DNA of 16,076 nucleotides from an uncultured Peptococcaceae bacterium (GTDB taxonomy: Bacteria > Bacillota > Peptococcia > Peptococcales > Peptococcaceae), in assembly GCA_937922955.1 (NCBI GenBank), contig CALAKO010000092.1, positions 1 through 16,076 of the forward strand, given 5' to 3'. Shown piece after piece: positions 6,997-13,302 of this stretch. The position numbers were made by a program, and so were the translations under genes. Under the pieces are notes generated by a model. It saw nothing but the letters and a program-made list of their open reading frames with translations, did not search any database and was not told where the DNA came from. Position 1 is the stretch's first letter. The number at the start of each line of letters is the position of its first letter.

Positions 6997-8337
6997 ATGC
7001 TTTTAAAAGATTTGATGGCAAATCCATCTGTTTATGCAGATCAGACTGTGGAAATTAACGGGTGGGTGCGCTCGAATCGAAAATCCAAGGCGTTTGGATT
7101 CATCGCTTTAAACGATGGAACCACGTTGAACAACTTGCAGTTGGTGTATGGCGAAGGATTGGATAATTTCGAAGAAGTGGGACACTTGACCGTTGGCAGT
7201 GCGCTTTCTTGCGAAGGGATCTTGGTTTTAACAGAAGGCGGCAAACAGCCATTTGAAATCCAGGTATCAAAATTAGAGATTTTAAATCAGGCGCCAAGCG
7301 ATTATCCATTGCAGAAAAAACGTCACAGTTTTGAATTTCTGCGTACTCAGGCGCACTTGCGTCCACGCACAAATACTTTTTCTGCCGTCTTTCGCATGCG
7401 TTCCGTTATTGCTTATGCGGTGCATCAATTCTTCCAGGAACGCGGTTTTATTTACACCACAACGCCAATCATCACGGCTAGTGACGCTGAAGGTGCTGGC
7501 GAAATGTTCCGCATCACAACTGGGGAAGACAAAGAATTTTTTGGCAAGCCGGCCAATTTATCAGTAAGTGGTCAGTTGAATGCGGAAGCCTATGCGTTGG
7601 CTTTCCAAAATGTTTACACCTTTGGCCCAACCTTCCGCGCTGAAAACTCCAATACGGCGCGCCATGCCGCTGAATTCTGGATGATTGAACCAGAAATCGC
7701 CTTTGCTGGCTTGGATGAAGACATTGCTTTGGCCGAAGATTTTATTAAATACATGATTCAGGCTGCTTTCGATCGTTTACCAGACGAAATGGCGTTTTTC
7801 GATGAACGCATTGAAAAAGGCTTGATTGATCGCTTAACAAAGGTAAAGAACGCTGAGTTTACGCGCATGACTTACACTGACGCCGTCGCTTGTCTGGAAA
7901 AGTCTGGGCATGATTTTGAATACCCAGTCAGCTGGGGCATTGATCTTCAGAGTGAGCATGAACGCTTCCTGACTGAAGAAATCGTCAAAGGACCAGTGTT
8001 CTTGACCGACTATCCAAAAGACATTAAAGCGTTCTACATGCGCGCCAATGACGATGGAAAAACAGTGGCTGCAGTGGATTTGCTGGTGCCGGGCATCGGC
8101 GAAATTATTGGCGGCAGCCAACGTGAAGAACGTTTGGATGTTCTCACTGCCCGCATGACAGAATTGGGCATGGAGTTGGATGGCTACGATTGGTATTTGG
8201 ATTTGCGTCGTTTTGGTGGCGTTCAGCATGCTGGTTTTGGTGTTGGCTTTGAACGTCTGCTTATGTATTTGAGCGGCATGGCAAATATCCGTGACGTGAT
8301 TCCGTTCCCACGCACACCAGGTTCAATTTTATTTTAA
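6997..8337 (+). CDS. asnS: Asparaginyl-tRNA synthetase
   Basis: A class IIb aminoacyl-tRNA synthetase of 446 residues that charges tRNA-Asn with asparagine in the cytoplasm. The N-terminal OB-fold anticodon-binding domain occupies roughly residues 14-105 (EINGWVRSNRKSKAFGFIALNDG). Motif 2 is FRAENSNTARHAAEFWMIEPE from residue 213, and motif 3 is GFGVGFERLLMYLSGM from 413. The FRAENSNT and AEFWMIEPE sequences favour AsnRS over the related AspRS. AAGGAGG overlaps the rbgA stop and sits 6 bases before the ATG. Its substrate tRNA gene is at the left edge of the window. Presence of asnS implies direct charging of Asn, though an amidotransferase route elsewhere is not excluded. Confidence 0.96.
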   Translation: MLLKDLMANPSVYADQTVEINGWVRSNRKSKAFGFIALNDGTTLNNLQLVYGEGLDNFEEVGHLTVGSALSCEGILVLTEGGKQPFEIQVSKLEILNQAPSDYPLQKKRHSFEFLRTQAHLRPRTNTFSAVFRMRSVIAYAVHQFFQERGFIYTTTPIITASDAEGAGEMFRITTGEDKEFFGKPANLSVSGQLNAEAYALAFQNVYTFGPTFRAENSNTARHAAEFWMIEPEIAFAGLDEDIALAEDFIKYMIQAAFDRLPDEMAFFDERIEKGLIDRLTKVKNAEFTRMTYTDAVACLEKSGHDFEYPVSWGIDLQSEHERFLTEEIVKGPVFLTDYPKDIKAFYMRANDDGKTVAAVDLLVPGIGEIIGGSQREERLDVLTARMTELGMELDGYDWYLDLRRFGGVQHAGFGVGFERLLMYLSGMANIRDVIPFPRTPGSILF

Positions 8338-8350
8338 GGAGAAGATAACT

Positions 8351-8845
8351 ATGGCTAAAGATGCAACTTTTGATATTGTTTCCGAAGTAAATATGGCAGA
8401 GGTCACCAATGCCATCAATCAGACGGAACGTGAGATTACCCAGCGTTACGACTTTAAGGGTGTTCAATCCGAAATCGTACTCGACAAAGAAACCGTTAAG
8501 ATCACAACCGCTGACGATTTACACTTGAAAAGCATCATTGACGTTCTGCAGTCCAAGTTTATCAAACGTCAGGTTCCAATTGACAACCTTGAATACGGCA
8601 AGATTGAAGCAGCTGCAGGCGGTGCGGTTCGTCAGGTCGTAACCATTAAACAAGGCATTGAAAAAGATTTGGCGAAAAAAATTACGAAAGATATCAAAGA
8701 CACCAAGTTGAAAGTACAGACACAATACATGGAAAACAAAGTGCGTGTCAGCGGAAAGAAGATTGACGATCTTCAAGCCGTCATTGCAAAGCTGAAAGAA
8801 AACGATTATGGCATTGCGTTGCAGTTCAACAATTTCCGCTCATAA
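8351..8845 (+). CDS. yajQ: YajQ-family nucleotide-binding protein
   Basis: A protein of 164 residues, the usual length for the YajQ (DUF520) family, two RNP-like domains that bind nucleotides; some members bind cyclic di-GMP and act as effectors, others have been linked to tRNA or RNA binding. Family blocks seen are FDIVSEVNMAEVTNAINQ at the N-terminus, ITQRYDFKG, KIEAAAGGAVRQ, KKITKDIKDTKLKVQ and VRVSGKKIDDLQAVI. AAGGAGA lies 8 bases before the ATG, and the gene is 13 bases behind asnS. Last gene of the lepB operon, closed by the terminator at 8869. The exact role in this organism is unknown. Confidence 0.92.
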   Translation: MAKDATFDIVSEVNMAEVTNAINQTEREITQRYDFKGVQSEIVLDKETVKITTADDLHLKSIIDVLQSKFIKRQVPIDNLEYGKIEAAAGGAVRQVVTIKQGIEKDLAKKITKDIKDTKLKVQTQYMENKVRVSGKKIDDLQAVIAKLKENDYGIALQFNNFRS

Positions 8846-8868
8846 GTATTGTTTTCAATGATCGAGGT

Positions 8869-8900
8869 AATGCCTGCGCGTTTTGCGCAGGCATTTTTTT
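8869..8900 (+). terminator. Terminator of the lepB-yajQ operon
   Basis: AATGCCTGCGC (8869-8879) pairs perfectly with GCGCAGGCATT (8885-8895) around GTTTT, followed by T to 8900. The T run is followed directly by a ribosome binding site (AAGGAG at 8901), so the genes beyond are either read through or use a promoter I cannot see. Confidence 0.95.
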
Positions 8901-8915
8901 AAGGAGATGATTTTC

Positions 8916-9044
8916 ATGAAGCGCAACATTGAAAAAAGCCATGCAAAGCTAGCAAGCTGCGGCATTTGCATGGCATAACGATGGCCGTGGCTCATGCTGG
9001 CTGAACATCTTGAAGGCAATTTTTTCAAGGAGAAGCGAGCATGA
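8916..9044 (+). other. Short ORF (20 codons) with in-frame TAA; frame then stays open to the next gene
   Basis: An ATG at 8916 follows a full AAGGAGATGA site (8901-8910). It reads 20 codons, ending in a Cys-containing CGICMA, and stops at TAA (8976-8978). Beyond the stop the same frame continues for 21 codons (including WPWLMLAEHLEG and FFKEKRA) and ends at TGA 9042-9044, which overlaps the next gene's ATG as ATGA. That is the usual arrangement for a translationally coupled upstream gene, so this may be a 42-codon gene with a nonsense mutation, or a leader peptide with chance continuation. The segment also contains a perfect 9-bp hairpin (8939-8947 with 8965-8973). I recognise no homologue. 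Confidence 0.3.
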
Positions 9045-9304
9045 AATACATCAACGCAAAAACTATTTTACCAGAGCATTTGCTCAAAGAATTGCAGGAG
9101 TATGTTCAAGGTTGTTACCTTTATGTGCCTGCTGTTCAATCAAAACAATGGGGCGAAGTTTCGGGGTATCGGCGTGAGTTGGCCGAACGAAACGAAAAGA
9201 TTTGTGCAGACTGGAAGGCTGGTGACAGTGTTGGCGCCTTAGCCGAAAAATATGCACTGTCAGAATCAGCCATACGTAAGATCATCCGGCAACATCGATT
9301 TTAG
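9041..9304 (+). CDS. CD3324-family (Mor-like) helix-turn-helix protein
   Basis: A small protein of 87 residues. The N-terminal block (KYINAKTILPEHLLKELQEYVQG, then YLYVP and WGEVSGYRRELAERN) matches from memory the widespread clostridial CD3324 family, which belongs to the Mor transcription-activator-like group. A helix-turn-helix is evident at residues 62-84 (GDSVGALAEKYALSESAIRKII), so it is probably a DNA-binding regulator; targets are unknown. CAAGGAGAAG lies 6 to 8 bases before the ATG. A weak CTTGAA/TTCAAG hairpin (9009-9014 with 9024-9029) reaches the edge of this ribosome site. The stop codon lies in the base of the following terminator. No own promoter is obvious. Confidence 0.8.
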   Translation: MKYINAKTILPEHLLKELQEYVQGCYLYVPAVQSKQWGEVSGYRRELAERNEKICADWKAGDSVGALAEKYALSESAIRKIIRQHRF

Positions 9305-9330
9305 AGGTTCTTAATCAAGAACCTCTTTTT
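9303..9330 (+). terminator. Terminator after the CD3324-family gene
   Basis: AGAGGTTCTT (9303-9312) pairs with AAGAACCTCT (9317-9326) around AATC, followed by five T. On the minus strand no T run follows, so it is directional. The hairpin overlaps the last codons of the kinase remnant on the other strand. Confidence 0.92.
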
Positions 9331-9430
9331 GTTTTGGCAGAGTGACGGTGAACGTACTTCCTTGTCCAGGCTGGCTGTTTAAAACGATGGTGCTTGAGGC
9401 GTGAAGAGGATATGAAGTGATGGGAGAAGA
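9311..9430 (-). pseudogene. C-terminal remnant of a sensor histidine kinase
   Basis: Read on the minus strand, the last 30 or so residues before the stop (STIVLNSQPGQGSTFTVTLP followed by KQKEVLD) match the end of the HATPase domain of sensor kinases, where a glycine-rich 'G.GS.F...LP' segment closes the ATP-binding fold. Upstream, a weak trace (PITSY.LHASSTIV, compare 'aIvk.i..hGg.I') fades out at about 9430, and no N-box, G1 box, His box or membrane segment can be found. The left limit is firm; the right limit is approximate. This is a broken gene, distinct from the intact kinase at 10339. Confidence 0.7.
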
Positions 9431-9644
9431 ATGAATCGGACAGCAGTATGATTCAAGCTTGAAAAACGCTATGTGTATTGTGCGTGCAGGTGCTTGGAAT
9501 AGATACAAGGATTTTTTGTTTGAGAGCTTTAGTAGCGAACAATTTGAATTTATTCTCTTGCTAAGAAATGATATGATAAAAGAAATTCTAAGAAAAAATT
9601 GATAAGGAGTGTAGCTTTTTTAGTCATGCTACAAGGATAAAGCT
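9431..9644. other. Gap upstream of the two-component genes
   Basis: AT-rich, without a supported gene. The 3' half has -10-like TATGAT (9572-9577) but no well-spaced -35 (only a poor TTTATT at 17 bases), so the response regulator promoter cannot be fixed. A weak hairpin GTAGC/GCTAC (9611-9615 with 9628-9632) lies just before the AAGGAT ribosome site. Confidence 0.4.
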
Positions 9645-10349
9645 ATGAAGAAAGCGAAAAATAAGATTCTTATTGCCGATGATGAACAAGATATTTTAGA
9701 TTTGTTGAGAATGCTGTTGGAAGCGGAGGGCTACGACGTTGTGGCGGCAAACAATGGAAAAGCAGCGCTTGAGCTGGTGGATACTAGCATTGATTTGTGC
9801 ATTTTAGATGTGAATATGCCTGAGATGACAGGTTTTTCAGTGGCTGCGGAAATACGAAAGGAATACTACATGCCCATTATTTTTCTAACAGCGTATTCTG
9901 GTGAGTCCGAGAAAACCATTGGGTATTCAGCGGGGGCAGATGATTATTTGGTTAAGCCTTTTTCGAACGTCGAATTGCTTCTTCGTATTAAGGCACTGCT
10001 GCGGCGAGCCCAGCAGTATTCAGCGCCACTACAAGCTGAGGCTTCGGGACAGGAACATGAAATAAAATATAAAGATTTGGTGCTTGATGTAGAGGCTCAA
10101 TCCGTAAAAAAAGGGGCCGAAGTCATTGTTTTGACGCATACGGAGTTTAAAATTTTAGAACTGCTGATGATGAATCAAAAGCAAATTTTTTCACTGGATC
10201 GAATTTATCAAAGTATTTGGGAAGACGATGCCGTTGGAGACAGTGCCATCATGGTTCACATCAAAAACATTAGAAAAAAATTAGGTGACGACTCTAGAAA
10301 TCCACGTTACATTCGAACGGCTTGGGGAAAGGGGTATTATGTGGAATAA
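9645..10349 (+). CDS. OmpR/PhoB-family response regulator
   Basis: A two-component response regulator of 234 residues. The receiver domain (about 7-120) has the acidic pair D12-D13, the phosphorylation site D55 (LCILDVNMP), T82 and K104 (YLVKPF). The winged-helix DNA-binding domain (about 138-234) has LTHTEFKILELLMMNQ and the C-terminal IRTAWGKGYYVE strand-wing typical of OmpR/VanR types. AAGGAT lies 6 bases before the ATG. Its last 11 bases overlap the kinase gene, so the pair is co-translated. The signal is unknown. The 10-bp repeats behind the kinase gene are candidate binding sites, because this family binds tandem direct repeats on one DNA face. Confidence 0.93.
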   Translation: MKKAKNKILIADDEQDILDLLRMLLEAEGYDVVAANNGKAALELVDTSIDLCILDVNMPEMTGFSVAAEIRKEYYMPIIFLTAYSGESEKTIGYSAGADDYLVKPFSNVELLLRIKALLRRAQQYSAPLQAEASGQEHEIKYKDLVLDVEAQSVKKGAEVIVLTHTEFKILELLMMNQKQIFSLDRIYQSIWEDDAVGDSAIMVHIKNIRKKLGDDSRNPRYIRTAWGKGYYVE

Positions 10350-11379
10350 AAAGAAAGTGTATAAACTGGCGCTCGTCATTACCGGCTATTTTTTTCTGGC
10401 GTTTGTCATTTCGCTATTTCTTTTCTGTGTGTTGTATTTTACATCTCATTCGGTCGCTGTTACGTATTTTTCAAGGAACGGCGTTGTGGTCAGTGAGGTG
10501 TATGCGCCTTTGCTGGATAGTTGGATAGCCAGCCTCTGTGTTATTGCTTCGACGGTTGTATTTTTGGTGCTTTTTTTGTTTTTTCTGGGCCAACGCTTGT
10601 CGTATCTCATGACGATCATTCAGGGCGTCCATTCCTTACATGAAAATAAGATGAATGCCGTAATTCCCTTGGAAGGCAATGATGAACTGACCGAATTGGC
10701 CAGTACCATCAATTTTCTCGCGGCTTCACAGAGGGAAATAGCGAGTAAAGAGCTGCGGTTGAAAGAAGAGCAGGAGGCGCTCGTTCGCTCGCTGTCTCAC
10801 GATATTCGCACGCCATTAACAACCATCCTCTCTTATTCTGAGTTTTTAAAGGATAAAGACGCCTTAACATCCGAAGAATCAAAGGCCTACATGACGATGA
10901 TTGAAGAAAAAGCCAAACTCATTAAAAACCTTACCGATCAATTGCTGGGGGCACCATCTGCCAATCTTGAAAAGATCGGGCATGTTAAAGTGTTGTTGGA
11001 ACAACTGGCTTTTGAATGGGTGGAAGTGCTGGAAGATCGTTTTGTGTGTCGTGTGGATTTGTCGAATTGTCATGATTTCAGTGGGTATTTGGATGTGTTT
11101 TCTTTAAGACGAATTTTTGATAATTTGATTTCAAATGTCGAAAAATATGGAGAGGAAGCGTCGTCCGTAGAACTGCTGATTTCGTGTCAAACAGGAACCA
11201 TTAACATTGTCCAAAAGAATGTTATTGCCGAACGCTTTTCCAATAATATTGAAAGCCATAAAATTGGCTTGGAGAATATGAAAAAAATTGCTGCGGATTA
11301 TCGAGGAGAATTGTCTGTTTCTGATGAGTCCGGAGAATTTGTAACGGCCATTACATTGAATATACAAGAGGTTCTTTAG
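10339..11379 (+). CDS. Membrane sensor histidine kinase
   Basis: A sensor kinase of 346 residues, partner of the overlapping regulator. Two membrane helices (about 10-35 and 62-84) flank a short external loop of about 25 residues, too small for a usual ligand-binding domain, followed by a HAMP-like linker and the HisKA motif with H154 (SLSHDIRTPLTTI). The ATPase N-box is DNLISNVEKYG (261-271). The usual DxGxG box is replaced by a QKN segment (N294), and the second glycine box is reduced to KIGLENMKKI; this divergent form occurs in a known Bacillota subgroup and need not mean inactivity. The ATG at 10339 follows GGGGAAAGGGG; an earlier in-frame ATG at 10285 lies deep in the regulator gene and is rejected. 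Confidence 0.9.
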   Translation: MWNKKKVYKLALVITGYFFLAFVISLFLFCVLYFTSHSVAVTYFSRNGVVVSEVYAPLLDSWIASLCVIASTVVFLVLFLFFLGQRLSYLMTIIQGVHSLHENKMNAVIPLEGNDELTELASTINFLAASQREIASKELRLKEEQEALVRSLSHDIRTPLTTILSYSEFLKDKDALTSEESKAYMTMIEEKAKLIKNLTDQLLGAPSANLEKIGHVKVLLEQLAFEWVEVLEDRFVCRVDLSNCHDFSGYLDVFSLRRIFDNLISNVEKYGEEASSVELLISCQTGTINIVQKNVIAERFSNNIESHKIGLENMKKIAADYRGELSVSDESGEFVTAITLNIQEVL

Positions 11380-11414
11380 AATTCTTTAGAAATCGCTGTG
11401 CATTTTCTTTATAA
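11372..11414 (+). promoter_or_regulatory. Triple TTCTTTAGAA-type repeat, candidate response-regulator site
   Basis: TTCTTTAGAA occurs twice head to tail (11372-11381 and 11382-11391), and TTCTTTATAA (11405-11414) is a third copy with one change; the second and third also share the following ATC. The 10-base period matches one helical turn, as in OmpR-family sites. An AT-rich -10-like stretch (11422-11431) follows, placing the third copy near the -35 of a promoter for the small membrane gene at 11460. The first copy overlaps the kinase stop codon. Binding by the upstream regulator is inferred. Confidence 0.5.
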
Positions 11415-11459
11415 ATCTCTGTTAATATATACCCATCAAGAGAAAGAGAGGACAAGAAA

Positions 11460-11795
11460 ATGGTCATAGGAATTATTTTAATCATGTTCGTAACAATAAG
11501 TGTCATTAGCATATTAGGTCTTTTAGTGATGTTTTTATCGAAAAATCCCCGTGTAAAAAAAGGGGCATGTTATGCAATGGCAATATGGGGCATGGTGCTT
11601 GCAGTTTTAGCAGCAACAAGTTTGCCGCAAAACTTTATTGCTGGGCAAATGGTTGCTTGGGGCGCAGGCGGATTGGGTGCAGCAGGCCTCTTGCTGCAGG
11701 TTGTCGCTAAAACCTCCAATCAACGAATGGCTTCCTATTTGTTGGTTACAGCCTCCATTATTGTAGGTATATTAAAATTGTTTGCTATTGTTTAA
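11460..11795 (+). CDS. Small hypothetical membrane protein
   Basis: I do not recognise this family. The product has 111 residues, mostly hydrophobic, with three likely membrane helices: about 2-26, 37-53 (AMAIWGMVLAVLAATS) and 62-110, which may be two helices because SNQRMASY interrupts it. A small basic patch (KNPRVKKG) follows the first helix, suggesting that side faces the cytoplasm. GAGAGGA lies 7 bases before the ATG. It begins 80 bases after the kinase gene and directly behind the triple repeat, so it may be the output or an accessory of that two-component system. It ends just before a strong bidirectional terminator. No catalytic motif is visible. Confidence 0.7.
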   Translation: MVIGIILIMFVTISVISILGLLVMFLSKNPRVKKGACYAMAIWGMVLAVLAATSLPQNFIAGQMVAWGAGGLGAAGLLLQVVAKTSNQRMASYLLVTASIIVGILKLFAIV

Positions 11796-11807
11796 TGGAA
11801 GATATGG

Positions 11808-11849
11808 AAAAAGCCTGATTTTAATCGTTGGATTAAAATCAGGCTTTTT
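11808..11849. terminator. Perfect 19-bp bidirectional terminator
   Basis: AAAAAGCCTGATTTTAATC (11808-11826) pairs without mismatch with 11831-11849 around GTTG. T runs flank the hairpin on both strands, so it serves the plus-strand small membrane gene and the minus-strand DUF308-like gene, which converge here. Confidence 0.95.
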
Positions 11850-11850
11850 A

Positions 11851-12381
11851 TTAATGTTGCTTGTCTTTTTTGGGATCCTTCATAGTAAGTGCAGAAAAAA
11901 TAAGATTAATTCCTTGCGAAATAAAAATAAATGCGATGCACCACCCCAAGGAAATCAAAGATACGACGGGGTGAAGGAGTGCGTAGAGGCCAACGACCAC
12001 GAGTAAAACACCCCAAAAAACACCAAAGCCCCACCAGGAAAATTTAATTTTCACAGAGGCTGCGATTCGCAAAAGGCCAGATACAATGATCCAAATCCCA
12101 AACAATGCAATTAGTGCCATGTCTGTAAAAAGGCGGGCGCCCAAATTGAACAATACGAGCAGCCCAATGATTATGGTGAGCATTACGCTCAGCATGTCCC
12201 AAATGTTGCTGGCGGCCGTTTTACGCTCTTTCCACCAGCTGCCAAAACTGGAAAATCCAGAGAGTAAAACAATGGCGCCGATAACCCAGCCAAGGGTTGA
12301 AAAGGTGAGAACTGGGTGTGCAAAACAGTATATCCCGCTGATCATCAAAAGTACGCCGGTTATAATTCCAAGTGTTTTCAA
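11851..12381 (-). CDS. HdeD/DUF308-like six-helix membrane protein
   Basis: A membrane protein of about 176 residues with six helices arranged as three similar hairpins. The recurring pattern of a helix, then HPV or similar, then LGW and another helix (FAHPVLTFSTLGWVIG; LLHPVVSLISLGWCIA) is the mark of the DUF308/HdeD family, of which E. coli HdeD is linked to acid resistance; its role in Bacillota is not established. The C-terminus is charged (KDPKKDKQH). The start was placed at a TTG at 12381 because AAAGGAAG lies 7 bases upstream; a TTG at 12399 would place that ribosome site inside the coding region. Monocistronic; no convincing promoter was found. Confidence 0.8.
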   Translation of the reverse strand: MKTLGIITGVLLMISGIYCFAHPVLTFSTLGWVIGAIVLLSGFSSFGSWWKERKTAASNIWDMLSVMLTIIIGLLVLFNLGARLFTDMALIALFGIWIIVSGLLRIAASVKIKFSWWGFGVFWGVLLVVVGLYALLHPVVSLISLGWCIAFIFISQGINLIFSALTMKDPKKDKQH

Positions 12382-12596
12382 AATGATTCTTCCTTTCAAA
12401 TGATACTATGGCCTTAAGGGGCCTGGGTGTGTAAATGAAACAACGACTCATGAATACATCGTTTATCTTATCAAACATTTAGCATGTGTAAATCCTTCTA
12501 AAGTATGACTGAGAAATAATGAGTGTAACGAAAAAGTATTTTGGTTTCAAATTTCTAAATAATCATCATAATTTCGTGAAAAATCGCACTTTCATG

Positions 12597-12625
12597 TTGC
12601 AAAATCTTTAATTATGCATCATAAT
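12597..12625 (+). promoter_or_regulatory. Promoter of the ccpN-like/PPDK operon
   Basis: TTGCAA (12597-12602), 17 bases, then CATAAT (12620-12625). The -10 is part of CATCATAAT (12617-12625), an exact copy of which lies 53 bases upstream (12564-12572). TGAAA/TTTCA (12577-12581 with 12590-12594) forms an inverted repeat just before the -35. The repeats may be operator elements, but this is unproven. Confidence 0.65.
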
Positions 12626-12660
12626 AGACACAAGGTAACACTGAAAGGAGGAGAAGGCTT

Positions 12661-13302
12661 ATCCAACTCAATAAAAAACAGCTTCAAATTCTTGATATTG
12701 TTAAGTCGCAAAGTCCAATTACTGGGGATAATATTGCTGCCCAAATGAACACGACTCGCGCGTCTTTGCGATCGGACCTTACGCTGTTGACGCAGCTGGG
12801 ATTTTTGGAAGCTCGTCCGCGAGTAGGATATTATTACAATCAATCGCGGCAAGGCTATGACATCTATATGAAGATGATTCAGATGTCTGTGGCTGATTAT
12901 CAGAGTATGCCGGTGGTCGTTAATGATAAAGCATCCGCCTATGATGCGTTGGTGTCTTTGTTTATCAATAACATCGGAACGTTGTTTATTGTCAATGAAA
13001 AAGGCCTTCTAGATGGCGTGCTTTCACGTAAGGACTTACTAAAATTGGCGATTGGCACAACAGATATGCATAAAGTTCCAGTCAGTGTGATTATGACGCG
13101 TATGCCAAATCTTATTATGACAACACCCGATGAAAGCTTATGGCATGCGGCACAGAAATTAATTACGCATGAAATTGATGGCATGCCTGTTGTAAAACAA
13201 ATTGGTGATGATCAGTTTGAGGTTTTAGGTCGATTTACAAAAACAAATGTGGTCCGTGCTTTTGTTGACATTGGCTATGGATATACAGGAGAAGACGTGT
13301 GA
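12661..13302 (+). CDS. CcpN-like transcriptional repressor (HTH plus two CBS domains), AUC start
   Basis: A regulator of 213 residues similar to Bacillus CcpN/YqzB, a repressor of gluconeogenic genes. A winged helix-turn-helix covers residues 1-60 (QLNKKQLQILDIVKSQ, then PITGDNIAAQ and ARPRVGYYYN), followed by two CBS domains (about 78-135 and 140-205) with GTLFIVNEKG, GVLSRKDLL, VIMTRMPN and DGMPVV. CBS pairs usually sense adenine nucleotides. The open frame starts at 12628 and has no ATG, GTG or TTG before 12745, which would remove helix 1 and part of helix 2. The strong AAAGGAGGAG site (12644-12653) points to ATC at 12661, where CcpN proteins align. First gene of the PPDK unit; its stop overlaps the next start. 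Confidence 0.88.
   Translation: MQLNKKQLQILDIVKSQSPITGDNIAAQMNTTRASLRSDLTLLTQLGFLEARPRVGYYYNQSRQGYDIYMKMIQMSVADYQSMPVVVNDKASAYDALVSLFINNIGTLFIVNEKGLLDGVLSRKDLLKLAIGTTDMHKVPVSVIMTRMPNLIMTTPDESLWHAAQKLITHEIDGMPVVKQIGDDQFEVLGRFTKTNVVRAFVDIGYGYTGEDV

Noticed and set aside
8981..9004. ATG-initiated seven-codon ORF before the CD3324-family gene
   Set aside because: No ribosome site and too short to be distinguished from chance.
12401..12434. GGCCTTAAGGGGCC-like partial palindrome upstream of the DUF308-like gene
   Set aside because: Short and imperfect, with no promoter at a fitting distance; not enough to call an operator.
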